The position numbers were made by a program, and so were the translations under genes. Shown in pieces: positions 33,881 through 42,796 of a stretch of 64,000 nucleotides of DNA. This DNA is from Chitinophagales bacterium (lineage in GTDB: Bacteria; Bacteroidota; Bacteroidia; Chitinophagales; BACL12), in the NCBI GenBank assembly GCA_020636645.1, contig JACJXO010000005.1, forward strand, positions 1 through 64,000, read 5' to 3'. The notes under the pieces were generated by a model. It saw only the letters and a program-made list of their open reading frames with translations, was not told the origin of the DNA and did no database searches. Position 1 is the first letter of the stretch, and the number at the start of each line of letters is the position of its first letter.

Positions 33881-34597
33881 TTAGGACTTCGGCTTGTTTC
33901 TCAGTTCCTGCAAGGTGGCTATGAATGCTTCCGTATCCAGTGCATTGTCTGCCAGGAAGGAACCGATACGTGTTCTGCGAAGACCGGATAACCAGGCTCC
34001 GCATCCCAGTTCCTGTCCGATGTCATGGGCAAGAGAACGGATGTAAGTGCCCTTGCTGCATGCCACACGCAGGTGCACATACGGAGGTTCAAAGGCAGTG
34101 AGTTCCAGTTCGCTGATGTTGATGCTGCGGGACTTCATTTCAGGCGTTTCACCTGCACGGGCAGCCAGATAGACCGGTCTTCCGTCCTGTTTGATGGCAG
34201 AATGAATGGGCGGAACCTGTTGCTGCACACCGGTGAATTTTTCCAGCACACGCAGCACATCTTCCCGGGTGATATGCTCCCAGGGTTTGCGTTGTTCCTC
34301 TGCTGTTTCACCATCGTAGGAGGCAGTGACCGCTCCCAGTTTGATGGTACCGGTATATTCCTTGTCGGCGTCGATCAGGTATTGCAGTTTCTTCGTGTTC
34401 GGACCCGTGGCCACCACGAGCAATCCGGTGGCTTTGGGATCCAGTGTCCCTCCGTGCCCCACCTTCAGCTTCTTCACTCCGCAGTAGCGTGTCAAATGAT
34501 AACGCACCCGGTTCACCACATCGTGACTGGTCCAGCCTAACGGCTTGTCGAACAGGATGAAAGTACCTTCTGTGTATGTCTGCGGAGATGAAATCAT
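33881..34597 (-). CDS. truB: tRNA pseudouridine(55) synthase
   Basis: A 238-residue TruB that makes pseudouridine 55 in the T-loop of tRNA. Catalytic Asp53 is in GHGGTLDPKATG; FDKPLGWTSHDVV and GTYIRSLAHDIG are also present. It lacks the C-terminal PUA domain found in longer TruB forms, as is usual in this phylum. It overlaps uppP by 4 bases. Confidence 0.95.
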   Translation of the reverse strand: MISSPQTYTEGTFILFDKPLGWTSHDVVNRVRYHLTRYCGVKKLKVGHGGTLDPKATGLLVVATGPNTKKLQYLIDADKEYTGTIKLGAVTASYDGETAEEQRKPWEHITREDVLRVLEKFTGVQQQVPPIHSAIKQDGRPVYLAARAGETPEMKSRSINISELELTAFEPPYVHLRVACSKGTYIRSLAHDIGQELGCGAWLSGLRRTRIGSFLADNALDTEAFIATLQELRNKPKS

Positions 34598-35388
34598 ACG
34601 ATCTGCAGGTCCACACCCAGGGCCAGCATGAGCAGGATCGCAGAGCCTATGATGATGCGGTACCAGCCAAAGAGGCGGAATCCGTTTCTGGTGAGAAATT
34701 GAACGAAAGAGCGCATGGCAAAGATGGCGATAATAAAGGCCACCACATTACCCAGTATCAGAGGTGTCCATTCATGGCTGCCGAAACTGTAGCCATCTCC
34801 ATAGAACTGATATAGTTTATAGACGGTGGCAGCCAGCATGGTGGGTACGGCCAGGAAGAAACTGAATTCTGCAGCTGCTTTTCTGGTCAGTTTTTGGGTA
34901 AGCCCCCCAATGATGGTAGCAGCAGAACGGGATACACCCGGCACCATGGCCAGGCACTGGAAGAGACCTATGATGAAGGAACTCTTATAAGTTGGCTCGG
35001 TGGCATCTGTAGCTTTGTCATCGCTGAACAGCCGATCGATGAACAGCAGGATGATACCACCTGCCACCAGCGAGATGGCCACTACGGTCACATTTTCCAG
35101 GAGGGCATCTATCTTATCGCCGAACAGCAATCCCGCAATGACCGCAGGGATGAATGCCACCAGCAATTTCCAGTAGAACCCGAAGGTTTTGAAAAACCTT
35201 TTCCAGTACAGGATGACCACAGAGAGAATAGCACCCAGCTGTATGGCCACGGTAAAGGACTTGGTGAACGGATCATCCGCAATGCCCATGAGGCTGGAGG
35301 CAATGATCATATGACCGGTACTGCTCACAGGCAGGAACTCGGTGATGCCCTCCACCACGGCCAGCACAATGGCCTCGGTAATGGTCAT
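34594..35388 (-). CDS. uppP: Undecaprenyl-diphosphate phosphatase
   Basis: A 264-residue membrane enzyme of the BacA/UppP family that recycles the cell-wall lipid carrier. Signatures: EGITEFLPVSSTGHM at residues 13-27 and PGVSRSAATIIGGL near 150-163. Seven or eight membrane helices are visible. It lies 3 bp after the DUF3098 gene and overlaps truB. Confidence 0.95.
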   Translation of the reverse strand: MTITEAIVLAVVEGITEFLPVSSTGHMIIASSLMGIADDPFTKSFTVAIQLGAILSVVILYWKRFFKTFGFYWKLLVAFIPAVIAGLLFGDKIDALLENVTVVAISLVAGGIILLFIDRLFSDDKATDATEPTYKSSFIIGLFQCLAMVPGVSRSAATIIGGLTQKLTRKAAAEFSFFLAVPTMLAATVYKLYQFYGDGYSFGSHEWTPLILGNVVAFIIAIFAMRSFVQFLTRNGFRLFGWYRIIIGSAILLMLALGVDLQIV

Positions 35389-35391
35389 GAA

Positions 35392-35673
35392 TTATTGTTT
35401 TTTAGGCCGGTGGAAGATGGCGTAGATCTCAACGGCAAATCCGATGATGACCACGATCGGAGCGAGGGTGATGCGCCTGGCTGAATACAGCTCCTCTCCG
35501 TTGAACACATTCGGATCGTCATACTTGCCGCCCGACATGAGGATGAATCCGATCACGAGGATGATCACGCCCAGCAGGATCAGCATATAATTCTGCCTGC
35601 CTAAAGGGATCTCGGTATTATTCGGTGTTTTTTTTGCTGCCGACAGCTGGTCGGGTGTTTCCTGATCTTTCAT
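35392..35673 (-). CDS. DUF3098 family small membrane protein
   Basis: A 93-residue protein with a polar N-terminus, two membrane helices (about 31-48 and 67-87), and a SGGKYDDPNVFNGEELYSARRITLAP loop between them. This pattern, and its place between ftsX and uppP, fits the Bacteroidota family DUF3098. Function unknown; position suggests a cell-envelope role. Confidence 0.85.
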   Translation of the reverse strand: MKDQETPDQLSAAKKTPNNTEIPLGRQNYMLILLGVIILVIGFILMSGGKYDDPNVFNGEELYSARRITLAPIVVIIGFAVEIYAIFHRPKKQ

Positions 35674-35681
35674 AATAGCGC

Positions 35682-36554
35682 TTAATACAGGTCATCCAGT
35701 TTCATCCTGACGTATTTGTGAACAGCCCTGCGGGTGCTCCACCAGGTGATCAGGATGCCGATGCCTGTCAAAATTAAGGCTAAAATGCCAAAACCGCTGG
35801 TCAGCATCTTGTCCTGCATATCCCAGTACCCGTATTTGTGGTGGATGAACCAGACCGCAGCTCCCAGCACTACCAGCGCCAGCACAGCAGCAAGTATGCC
35901 GTTCACCACACTGCGTTTCACATAGGGGCCGGTGATGAACCTTCTGGTAGCACCCACCAGCTGCATGGAGCGGATGATGAAGCGGTTGGAATACATGCTG
36001 AGCCTGATCGTCTTGTCGATGATGAGCACAGAGATGACCACGAACAGGATGCAGAGGCCTGCCATGACATACCCGGCGGTGCGGAATCCGGTGGTGACCG
36101 AACTGACCAGCTGTTCATCCACTTTGGTGAAATTGACCTCAGGGTAGGTCTCCAGCTTCTCGCGGAACACCCGGATGGTATCGGCATTCACCATATCGGC
36201 CTGCAGATAGATCTCGACCGATGCGGGCAGCGGATTGTATTCTCCCAGAAAGTCTGAAATGTCTTCTTCGAATTTTTCCCGGACGATCTCGGCTGCTCTT
36301 TCCTTGCTGATGAACTCGGTGCTCTTGACCATGGGTTCAGACTCCAGTTTGCGCTGCAACAGCTCTACATCGCCGGTCTTGGCGTCGTCGTTCAGGAATG
36401 CGCTGATTCGAATACGTTCTTTCAGACGGGTCTCTTCCTGTTTGAAAGAGAGGTAGCTGATGCCGATGAGTCCCAGCAGGAAGAGCGCCAGTCCTGTTAC
36501 CAGGATGGCATTCATATAGTGGGTGGATTTTCGTCTGAGGGAGTTCGAGCTCAT
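35682..36554 (-). CDS. ftsX: Cell division protein FtsX
   Basis: A 290-residue protein with one N-terminal helix (about 16-36), a periplasmic domain (about 40-160), and three C-terminal helices, the FtsX topology. FtsX pairs with the ATPase FtsE and controls wall hydrolases at division; no ftsE is adjacent, as is usual in this phylum. The start is taken at MSSNSLRRKS. A -7 box on the minus strand at 36561-36568 puts transcription start close to the ATG. First gene of the five-gene unit down to ribF. Confidence 0.92.
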   Translation of the reverse strand: MSSNSLRRKSTHYMNAILVTGLALFLLGLIGISYLSFKQEETRLKERIRISAFLNDDAKTGDVELLQRKLESEPMVKSTEFISKERAAEIVREKFEEDISDFLGEYNPLPASVEIYLQADMVNADTIRVFREKLETYPEVNFTKVDEQLVSSVTTGFRTAGYVMAGLCILFVVISVLIIDKTIRLSMYSNRFIIRSMQLVGATRRFITGPYVKRSVVNGILAAVLALVVLGAAVWFIHHKYGYWDMQDKMLTSGFGILALILTGIGILITWWSTRRAVHKYVRMKLDDLY

Positions 36555-36560
36555 GAAGCA

Positions 36561-36568
36561 CAAATTTA
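36561..36568 (-). promoter_or_regulatory. -7 box for the ftsX operon
   Basis: TAAATTTG on the minus strand matches TAnnTTTG and ends 6 bases before the ATG at 36554, implying a leaderless or near leaderless message. Confidence 0.5.
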
Positions 36569-37056
36569 ACCGCCTGTGGTGTAGGTAGTTAAACGGTTAT
36601 GAACAGAGAAATATTGATTAGCCGATTAGCCGATGTACCGATTATCCAATTGTGGCTGATATTTGATGTCAATGGCAACATTTCAGCCCGGCAACGCAAG
36701 CCCCGGACTCCTGACAGTAGATTGTGGACTGAAGACTGAAATCAGGAGCTCGCTCCTTATGCCACCCAGCCACTTCGGTCCCGTGCTCCGCTGTAGAGCC
36801 GGTCGCTGCGCTTCCGGGCTGCCGCTGCGCCCGGGGCTATGAAGAAAGTTGCGGCTGCTTCGTCGGGGCGGGTTGGTGCGGTTCCGGCCATGAAACGAAT
36901 GCTCCTGCAGAAAAAACCAAGACCAACTACCAGAGGAACATGTCTACCTTCTAATGGGGCAGAGGGATGTCTGGTACAGATCTGGAATGGTCTGTTGGAG
37001 AGTATTCCACCTGAAGATTTTTTTTACTGCCGTATTACTTATGCAATGTCCATATA
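36569..37056. other. Intergenic stretch with repeat remnants
   Basis: No convincing gene. At about 36614-36650 gattagcc words repeat. From about 36770 to 36850 is a GC-rich section (cgctgcgcttccggg... cgctgcgcccgggg). From about 36820 to 36985 the sequence resembles 38325-38400 and 38570-38637 on the other side of the ankyrin gene; the 24 bases at 36920-36943 (starting agaccaactaccagagg) are identical to 38573-38596. Confidence 0.6.
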
Positions 37057-37064
37057 TAACTTTG
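37057..37064 (+). promoter_or_regulatory. -7 box for the ankyrin gene
   Basis: TAACTTTG matches TAnnTTTG and precedes the open frame, with the chosen ATG 51 bases further on. Confidence 0.5.
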
Positions 37065-37115
37065 TGATACATACACACACCTATGATGACCATACACGCT
37101 CCGGGCAGGCTCTTC

Positions 37116-38300
37116 ATGAAGACATTGGTCCTGACCATCACCCTGATCACATCCTGCTTTCAAACAGGCTTTGCGCAGAACAAGGTCTTCGACATCGTGC
37201 GATCGGGTGATCTGGAAAGCTTGCAGAAAATGCCGGCATCCTCCTTTGTTGGGGAGGTGCGCAACGCTGATGGATATACAGTACTTCAGTGGCTCATTCT
37301 GCATTATGTGGATTATGATCTGGACAGATACTATGGAGATGAGGAAGCCATGACGAATAATGCCATACAGAGTGATGCTTACAGGAGTTGTATGCTGCAT
37401 CTGCTGAACAACGGGGCGAACATGGATGACCGCAGTCCGGAGGGATACAATGCCCTCCAACTGGCAGTGGTCCATGGCAAATGGGGAGCAACGGACCTGT
37501 TGATCCAGCGCTCGGCAAACCCGACTGTCAAAGACGCTGCCGGGAATACCCTCCTGCACCTGAGTGTGCTGGCTGATAACGAAAATACCCTGGGTCAGTT
37601 CTGGGACAGGTTGCGTGACAGACTTCTCAGCGATGAGGTGAATCTGACATCCCTGAATTACGCCGGACAGACCCCCATTGCCTATTATTTTACCTCACCA
37701 CATCAGTTATCCAACAACAGCAATAAGCTGGTGAGTGCATTGATGTCATCGGTTTCCTTGCAGGCAAAAGATGTATCCGGAATGTCGGCCATGGATTATG
37801 CCGGCATGTATAATGACTGGGCGGTGTTTACGCTGAATATGTACCTGAATGCTGCTACCAGAATTGAAAAGGAATGGGAGGAGGTCAACAGGAAACTGCA
37901 GGCACAGATCGAAGAGAACAAGCGTCTGCTGGAAGAATATGAACGCAGGCAGGAGAGTGGTGAGGGAGAAAAACTGCTCAGCGGGTCATTTACACAAACC
38001 TATTATTCAGAATGCAACATCAATAGCGGGGGAAAGCTTTATGGTTCCAGGCTGGATGAACCCATCACGATCACGGTGACACCAGACATGATCTGGGTCA
38101 GCAGCCTGGAAGCCTATTACGGAGGCTTTGCAGTAGAGAGCAGCGGATACGAAATGGTGGGCTCGGAGAAATGGGAGATCTATTATTTCAAGAGAACGGC
38201 CAACAATACCACCTACCTCGCCATCGGATTTCCTGTCAACATAAATCACAGTCGGGTCATGTTCAAGACCAGTTCCGGCTTTGAGGGGTTGTGCTATTAG
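37116..38300 (+). CDS. Secreted ankyrin-repeat protein
   Basis: A 394-residue protein with a signal peptide (MKTLVLTITLITSCFQTGFAQ), so exported, unusual for ankyrin proteins in the sense that the repeats will be extracytoplasmic. Ankyrin-like repeats fill about residues 25-250; the best are SPEGYNALQLAVVHGKWGAT and DAAGNTLLHLSVLADNENT. A coiled coil (about 255-295, KEWEEVNRKLQAQIEENKRL) follows, then an unrecognised C-terminal domain of about 100 residues. ATG codons at 37083 and 37086 are also in frame, but only the chosen start gives a standard signal peptide. The gene lies between two related repeat regions. Confidence 0.8.
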   Translation: MKTLVLTITLITSCFQTGFAQNKVFDIVRSGDLESLQKMPASSFVGEVRNADGYTVLQWLILHYVDYDLDRYYGDEEAMTNNAIQSDAYRSCMLHLLNNGANMDDRSPEGYNALQLAVVHGKWGATDLLIQRSANPTVKDAAGNTLLHLSVLADNENTLGQFWDRLRDRLLSDEVNLTSLNYAGQTPIAYYFTSPHQLSNNSNKLVSALMSSVSLQAKDVSGMSAMDYAGMYNDWAVFTLNMYLNAATRIEKEWEEVNRKLQAQIEENKRLLEEYERRQESGEGEKLLSGSFTQTYYSECNINSGGKLYGSRLDEPITITVTPDMIWVSSLEAYYGGFAVESSGYEMVGSEKWEIYYFKRTANNTTYLAIGFPVNINHSRVMFKTSSGFEGLCY

Positions 38301-38426
38301 ACGTTTTTACGTGGCTGACAGGCTGTCGCTGTGCCCGGGGTAAGGAATACAGTGGCGGCTGCTTCGTCCGTCTTTGGTCAAAGAGGTTCTGTAGGAAGTT
38401 GTTTTCTCTTCCAACCGGTTATGGAG
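38301..38426. other. Intergenic sequence related to 36820-36900
   Basis: No gene. cgctgtgcccgggg and ggcggctgcttcgtc recall cgctgcgcccgggg and tgcggctgcttcgtc at about 36827-36864, upstream of the ankyrin gene, so the gene is bracketed by degenerate direct repeats. Confidence 0.5.
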
Positions 38427-38623
38427 ACATCCCCCTGCCCCCTTGAAAGGGAGAGAAGTCCCTTTGATAGGGATGCCGTGAACAATTTACCTTTGAGTAT
38501 CCTCTTTCCCTTGTTGGTAGAAAGGCTTCGCCTTTCTCGCTATGGAAACGAAGGCGGCTGCGGGAACTACAAAGACCAACTACCAGAGGAACATGTCCCC
38601 CTTTCAAGGGGGCAGGGGGATGT
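38427..38623. mobile_element. MITE-like element with 25-bp perfect inverted ends
   Basis: The 25 bases at 38427-38451 (acatccccctgccccc...) are the exact inverse of 38599-38623. The 197-bp element has no open frame of note and contains an internal hairpin aaaggcttcgccttt. A degenerate copy of its right part, including the preceding 24 bases, lies at 36920-36985. No transposase in the window has matching ends. Confidence 0.6.
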
Positions 38624-38649
38624 ATGGTACAGATTACATTTCATGTTGG

Positions 38650-38829
38650 TCATCTTAAGATAGAGTTTGTCCCGCCGCTGTTACCGTCCATTATTTTCTT
38701 ATCATCTTCCGTAAGCATTTTGCGGAACTCCGGAGTTTGCCAGAATCTGGTTTTATGTTCCTTTTCAGAGAAATTGATCAGATTTGAAGAAAAACAAAGG
38801 CAGTTGGTGGGGACACCAACCGCAGATTA
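38650..38829 (-). pseudogene. Possible 3' fragment of a lost gene
   Basis: On the minus strand an open frame of 58 codons runs between stops and has coding character: after a cysteine-containing start it reads SSNLINFSEKEHKT, then QTPEFRKMLTEDDKKIMDG, and ends NSILR. It has no usable start near its beginning, and it abuts the MITE-like element. I read it as the end of a truncated protein gene; the product is not recognised. Confidence 0.3.
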
Positions 38830-38881
38830 AAGAATTCTGATTCAAATAGGAGAATTGGAATTGTAATTAAGTAATGCAGTT

Positions 38882-39109
38882 ATGAGAACACTTTGTGCAT
38901 TGGTATTGTTTGCTATGGCTTTAGGCTGCGATTCGTCTAAGAGAACAGTAAAAAACACAAGGGAGATTGTTATCATCTATGTCCCTGAACTTGAGGAATG
39001 TGGAAATCCATATGTTTTTCTTTATTCCTGTGATCAAACAATAAGTGATTCGTGTATCGAATCTGGAGAAATTGTTAATCTAATCTTTACGGATTGCAAT
39101 GATTTCTGA
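38882..39109 (+). CDS. Very small predicted lipoprotein
   Basis: A 75-residue protein with a signal of lipoprotein type (MRTLCALVLFAMALGC, lipobox ALGC at 13-16) and a short mature part with four further cysteines. I do not recognise it. It stands at the left end of an AT-rich segment (38.7-40.3 kb), and a similarly small predicted lipoprotein stands at the other end on the other strand. Confidence 0.5.
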   Translation: MRTLCALVLFAMALGCDSSKRTVKNTREIVIIYVPELEECGNPYVFLYSCDQTISDSCIESGEIVNLIFTDCNDF

Positions 39110-39999
39110 AAATAATCGTTATTATTCTGCATGGATGTTTTTATTCTACCTATTTGAAAGTATCAAAAATACTGAAATAAAAAATATTAGAATGTGTTTT
39201 GTTTTTTACTTCTAAGCGGATTATTAATTGTCAAATTATCAACAGGTTCTTATTTAAAGAAGTAATTTATAAATAAATTTATTTGCCTCATTGATCCTTG
39301 ATACGTAATGTGTTTGGATCTAAATATTCTTGACAAGGCATATTTGTCAAGATAGATTTGCAGAAGTGTTTTGTAGATCAAGCTCGGTTTGAATTAATAC
39401 TGACGTTTTTTGATTCGCAGTCTACCCAACATTAAAGATTATGTGTTATGCTACTAAACGAAATGATTACTATTCGCCTAGATGGAAATATCGCTTGCAG
39501 AATTATGTTCCAGAAAGGACATTATGATGAAGTGAGACAACGCGACAACTTTCAATCCATATCACTAATCTCGCCCATTAGTATCTTGTTATCTAGTATA
39601 AACACTTATTGAATGATCCATACCAAATAGCTTTAAATACTTTTTGAACCTAAATTACATTGCCCCATTATAATATCTCAATAGCAAACATTAGCATATT
39701 CTATGAACATTTGATTTGCTCCAATAGAAACAAAGTCTTTCATATTTTATTTCTTTTCTGTTGAAACTTATTACATCAAGTCATTCCATGATGGGAGGAA
39801 TCAAGAAAATTTTAAAAACACTTGGACCCTGTTTCAACAATAATTCATGAAGTGGCCATTGTGTAACAGGACAAAATGACGAAGGTCGAAAGAATTGATG
39901 GTATTGAGGATTCAATCACTGTTGATATAAATATATAGTTCACATCGGGCCTTGGAAGCTAAAAGTGGCACAAAGGTTTATGGGTTGAGAACTAAGGAA
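39110..39999. other. AT-rich stretch without recognisable gene
   Basis: About 890 bases clearly richer in A and T than the neighbours, with stop codons in all frames at short range. The only structure I see is a small hairpin cttgacaa/ttgtcaag at 39329-39351. A 28-codon frame at 39441 starts with Met-Cys but is too short to call. It may be decayed or imported sequence. Confidence 0.5.
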
Positions 40000-40149
40000 C
40001 TAGTAACAATTTTGATATTCACTTTCAATGCATTCAATTGCTGAATTGTAAGATTTATACAATGTATCACCAGCATAGAAACCCTTACAACTTACTAATA
40101 TTTGCATATATATTAGTAGAGTTAAAAATATGTATAAGATGTATTTCAT
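40000..40149 (-). CDS. Very small predicted lipoprotein
   Basis: A 49-residue frame with a hydrophobic start (MKYILYIFLTLLIYMQILVSC) that fits a lipoprotein signal with Cys at residue 21, and a mature part of 29 residues containing two more cysteines (ECIESEYQNC). The frame is open further upstream, but only this start gives a signal peptide. Its cysteine-bearing tail resembles that of the small lipoprotein at 38882-39109. Could be spurious. Confidence 0.35.
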   Translation of the reverse strand: MKYILYIFLTLLIYMQILVSCKGFYAGDTLYKSYNSAIECIESEYQNCY

Positions 40150-40314
40150 TCTAACTCTTTGCCCGCGGTTGGAGTCCCAACCAACCGCAACTTGATTGGA
40201 AATAAAATTAATCAAAACGGACAAGAACCGGTATAAATTTATCTGCCAATTTCGCCGGATAAGTATCGGACATGTCAATCCCTTAACCCTTTTACTCTTT
40301 TACCCTTCCACCCC

Positions 40315-41712
40315 TCAAATCGGCCAATACACCACCATCAGCAACTGCACTACAATGAACAGCAGGGTAGGGATGACCAGAAAGCCCATGACATCACGGG
40401 CCTGTATTCTTGTTCCTGCTCCCATGACCGGAAGGACCATCAGCAGAAAGAATGGTTGCAGCATATTGCTCAGGCTTTCGCCATAGGCCACAGACAAGGA
40501 TGCTCTGGCTATCATGGCGGTCACCGTTTCTGCCGGCATGCCTGCACCTACTTCCTGCACCGCCTGGATGACACTGGGGCCCACCACAGCAAATTCACCA
40601 CCCGCACTGGGGATGGCAAAGTTGACCACTGCCCCGGTGATATAAGCGAAAACAGGATAGGTATTTGCCGTTGACAAAGACGCCATCCAGCTGCCGATGG
40701 CAGAGCCCAGACCGGTACCCAGCATGATGCCCATGATACCGGCATAGAAAGGATACTGATACAGCACGTCTGCAATATTCCGGCTGGATCGTTTCATGGA
40801 GATCACATACTGCATCGGAGTTTTATGCAGCGTCATCCCCACCACCAGGAACAGGAAGATCATGATGTTCAGGTCCAGGTCCACACCTTTGGTGAGCAGG
40901 TGATGGATGATATAAGCTACCCCCATGCCCACCATGATCAGGGTCAGCAATCTGCTGTTGTTGAGCAGGTCAGAGAGTGCCCGGTAGGGAAGTCGCATCT
41001 GTCTGGCTTCTTCTTCGATGGTCTCTTCCCTGGCAACAGAACTTCCTGTTTGCAGATCACGCAATTCCATGCCGTTGGCCTGTTTCGGTCGCAGCAGAAA
41101 AAACAACACCGGTGCTGCCACGATCATCAGGACCATCATAGCGATATTGAGTCCTGCACCCAGCGTGACCGAGGTGGGGATCACAGCATCCAGGGTGCCG
41201 GCCTGAATGAGATAATTGTTTTCGGTGTTCAGCAGCAGTGGTATGGTGGATGATAATCCCAATACCCAGGAGTTCATAGAGAAATACACACAGGCTATCA
41301 GAAAGCCATAGTGCACACCCTTGACCCTCTCTGCCAGCTCCCGTGCAAATACTGCGGTGATGACGATCCAGCCAAAGCTGACCATGGATAAAAACATGCC
41401 GATGGCTACCACCAGAAAATATACCTGTGAAGGTGTGCTGATCCGTCTGGCAATAGCATCTATGAGCCGGCCCACCTGGGGAGATAAGGCAATGCTGAAT
41501 CCCGTCACGATGATCAGAGCGATCTGCATGGCAAAGGCCAGCAGGTTGAAAAACCCGTTATACCAGGAAGTGATGACCTCCAGCGGAGTGGACCCCATAC
41601 AGATCAGCGCACCCGCTGCGCACAGCAGGGTCAGCAGGATGGCAAACACAAAGGCGTCCGGCATGAAGCGGAGGAACAGTCTGGTTAAGGTTCGGCCAAA
41701 TTTTTCCAGCAT
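40315..41712 (-). CDS. AtoE-type short-chain fatty acid transporter
   Basis: A 465-residue membrane protein of the AtoE/ArsB-like superfamily, with about ten hydrophobic segments and the family's conserved parts ITVFARELAERVKGVHYGFL-like, NAVTAS-free GAVVNFAIPSAGGEFAVVGP and AYGESLSNMLQPFF. AtoE carries short-chain fatty acids such as butyrate or acetoacetate into the cell. The start is at MLEKFGRTLTRLFLRFMP; the open frame extends 92 codons upstream over the divergent gene's promoter and is not believed. No partner enzymes are adjacent, so the substrate is uncertain. Confidence 0.88.
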   Translation of the reverse strand: MLEKFGRTLTRLFLRFMPDAFVFAILLTLLCAAGALICMGSTPLEVITSWYNGFFNLLAFAMQIALIIVTGFSIALSPQVGRLIDAIARRISTPSQVYFLVVAIGMFLSMVSFGWIVITAVFARELAERVKGVHYGFLIACVYFSMNSWVLGLSSTIPLLLNTENNYLIQAGTLDAVIPTSVTLGAGLNIAMMVLMIVAAPVLFFLLRPKQANGMELRDLQTGSSVAREETIEEEARQMRLPYRALSDLLNNSRLLTLIMVGMGVAYIIHHLLTKGVDLDLNIMIFLFLVVGMTLHKTPMQYVISMKRSSRNIADVLYQYPFYAGIMGIMLGTGLGSAIGSWMASLSTANTYPVFAYITGAVVNFAIPSAGGEFAVVGPSVIQAVQEVGAGMPAETVTAMIARASLSVAYGESLSNMLQPFFLLMVLPVMGAGTRIQARDVMGFLVIPTLLFIVVQLLMVVYWPI

Positions 41713-41780
41713 GACTCTCAGGTTGATATTGAAGATAAAAATTTTGTGGCTTAACCATATACATGGGAATATCCATCCAT

Positions 41781-41788
41781 TATCTTTG
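41781..41788 (+). promoter_or_regulatory. -7 box for the lipoprotein gene at 41796
   Basis: TATCTTTG matches TAnnTTTG and ends 7 bases before the ATG, so the leader would be very short or absent. Confidence 0.55.
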
Positions 41789-41795
41789 ATAGAAT

Positions 41796-42296
41796 ATGAG
41801 ACTGAAAACACGCACCATCCTGCTGGTAACCGGCATGACCAACCTGTTCTGGGGTTGTCCCATTGGCCTGGATCATCCGCTCGGTGAACCGGATAAGGAA
41901 GCCATTCTGCCAGATCTGATCGGGGTATGGGAGAATGCGAATGCAGAAGCTGTTGTGAAAGTTGTTTCGATCCTGCAGAAAGATGCATTCAGCTATGATG
42001 TGCTCGTCCGGGAGCGGGGACTGGATTATGTGCTGGAAACAGATACACTCACCGGCTGGGTGACAGACTTGAACGGCATGACCTTCTTTTATCTGCGTCC
42101 TTCCAATGAACAGCAGTACTATCACTACGCTATTCTGGAAAGATCAGCAGACCAGCTGGTAGTATGCGACATGGCATTGCTGGAAGGGGGCACGGATGCT
42201 GTAACCGACAGAGAATCTCTGCGTAAGGAAGTAGCTTCATCTATAGGCAAACCGGAGTTTGGCAGCGAAAAAGAAACATGGGTAAGGATTGATTGA
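41796..42296 (+). CDS. Predicted lipoprotein, unknown function
   Basis: A 166-residue protein with a lipoprotein signal (MRLKTRTILLVTGMTNLFWGC, Cys at 21). The mature part contains LPDLIGVWENANAEAVVKVV and repeated strands of a small beta domain (MTFFYLRPSNEQQYYHYAIL), which recall lipocalin-like folds, but I recognise no named family. It faces the AtoE gene across an 83-bp gap. Confidence 0.7.
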   Translation: MRLKTRTILLVTGMTNLFWGCPIGLDHPLGEPDKEAILPDLIGVWENANAEAVVKVVSILQKDAFSYDVLVRERGLDYVLETDTLTGWVTDLNGMTFFYLRPSNEQQYYHYAILERSADQLVVCDMALLEGGTDAVTDRESLRKEVASSIGKPEFGSEKETWVRID

Positions 42297-42328
42297 GTGG
42301 CCGTATGACAGAATTATTGGCCCACAAT

Positions 42329-42796
42329 TCATTTCACCGCCTGAAAGGTTTCTGAAGTAGAAGAGCCCATGCCCATCAGCACATAGTGGTAAAAATCTAT
42401 GGTGTCTTCGTGAAGCTGAACTGAGATGCCGGATGCAGAACTGCCTGCTCCCCAATATTGCTGTCCCAACCCTGTTTCGTCGATCAGCACATCAGAGTAG
42501 GTCTCCAATAGGGTATCGTTGTAGGTGATCAGGAAGCAGAGCATGCTGTCCTGCGCACCGGTCTCCACGGTCATGGTGTAGGTCCAGTCTTCAAAGTCCA
42601 CCACCGGGTTGTAATCGGCGTCAAAGTGATAGAAGGCGTGCACCGCTGTGCCGGTATAAGTGCCCAGGTATGATTCCCAGGCCAGGGGATTATCGGGTTT
42701 GGTACAGGAGATGATCAGGGTCGTTGAGACCAGGAGGATCAGGGTGATCTTTGCCTTCAGTTCCGACAGCTTGTATAGAGGGGTAAGTGTATTCAT
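42329..42796 (-). CDS. Predicted lipoprotein, paralogue of 42793-43227
   Basis: A 155-residue lipoprotein: signal with Cys in TLIISC, then a mature part starting near WESYLGTYTGTAVHAFYHFD. It shares with the gene upstream the order: GxYxG near the start, YDxTL/I-type strands, SDVLIDETGLGQQYWGAGSS, then QLHEDTIDFYHYVLMG. The start is the ATG that overlaps the stop of that gene (ATGA), so they are translationally coupled tandem copies. Family unknown to me. Confidence 0.75.
   Translation of the reverse strand: MNTLTPLYKLSELKAKITLILLVSTTLIISCTKPDNPLAWESYLGTYTGTAVHAFYHFDADYNPVVDFEDWTYTMTVETGAQDSMLCFLITYNDTLLETYSDVLIDETGLGQQYWGAGSSASGISVQLHEDTIDFYHYVLMGMGSSTSETFQAVK

Noticed and set aside
39441..39527. 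Small frame starting Met-Cys in the AT-rich stretch
   Set aside because: Only 28 codons, no family pattern beyond the Cys at position 2; kept out of the gene list.
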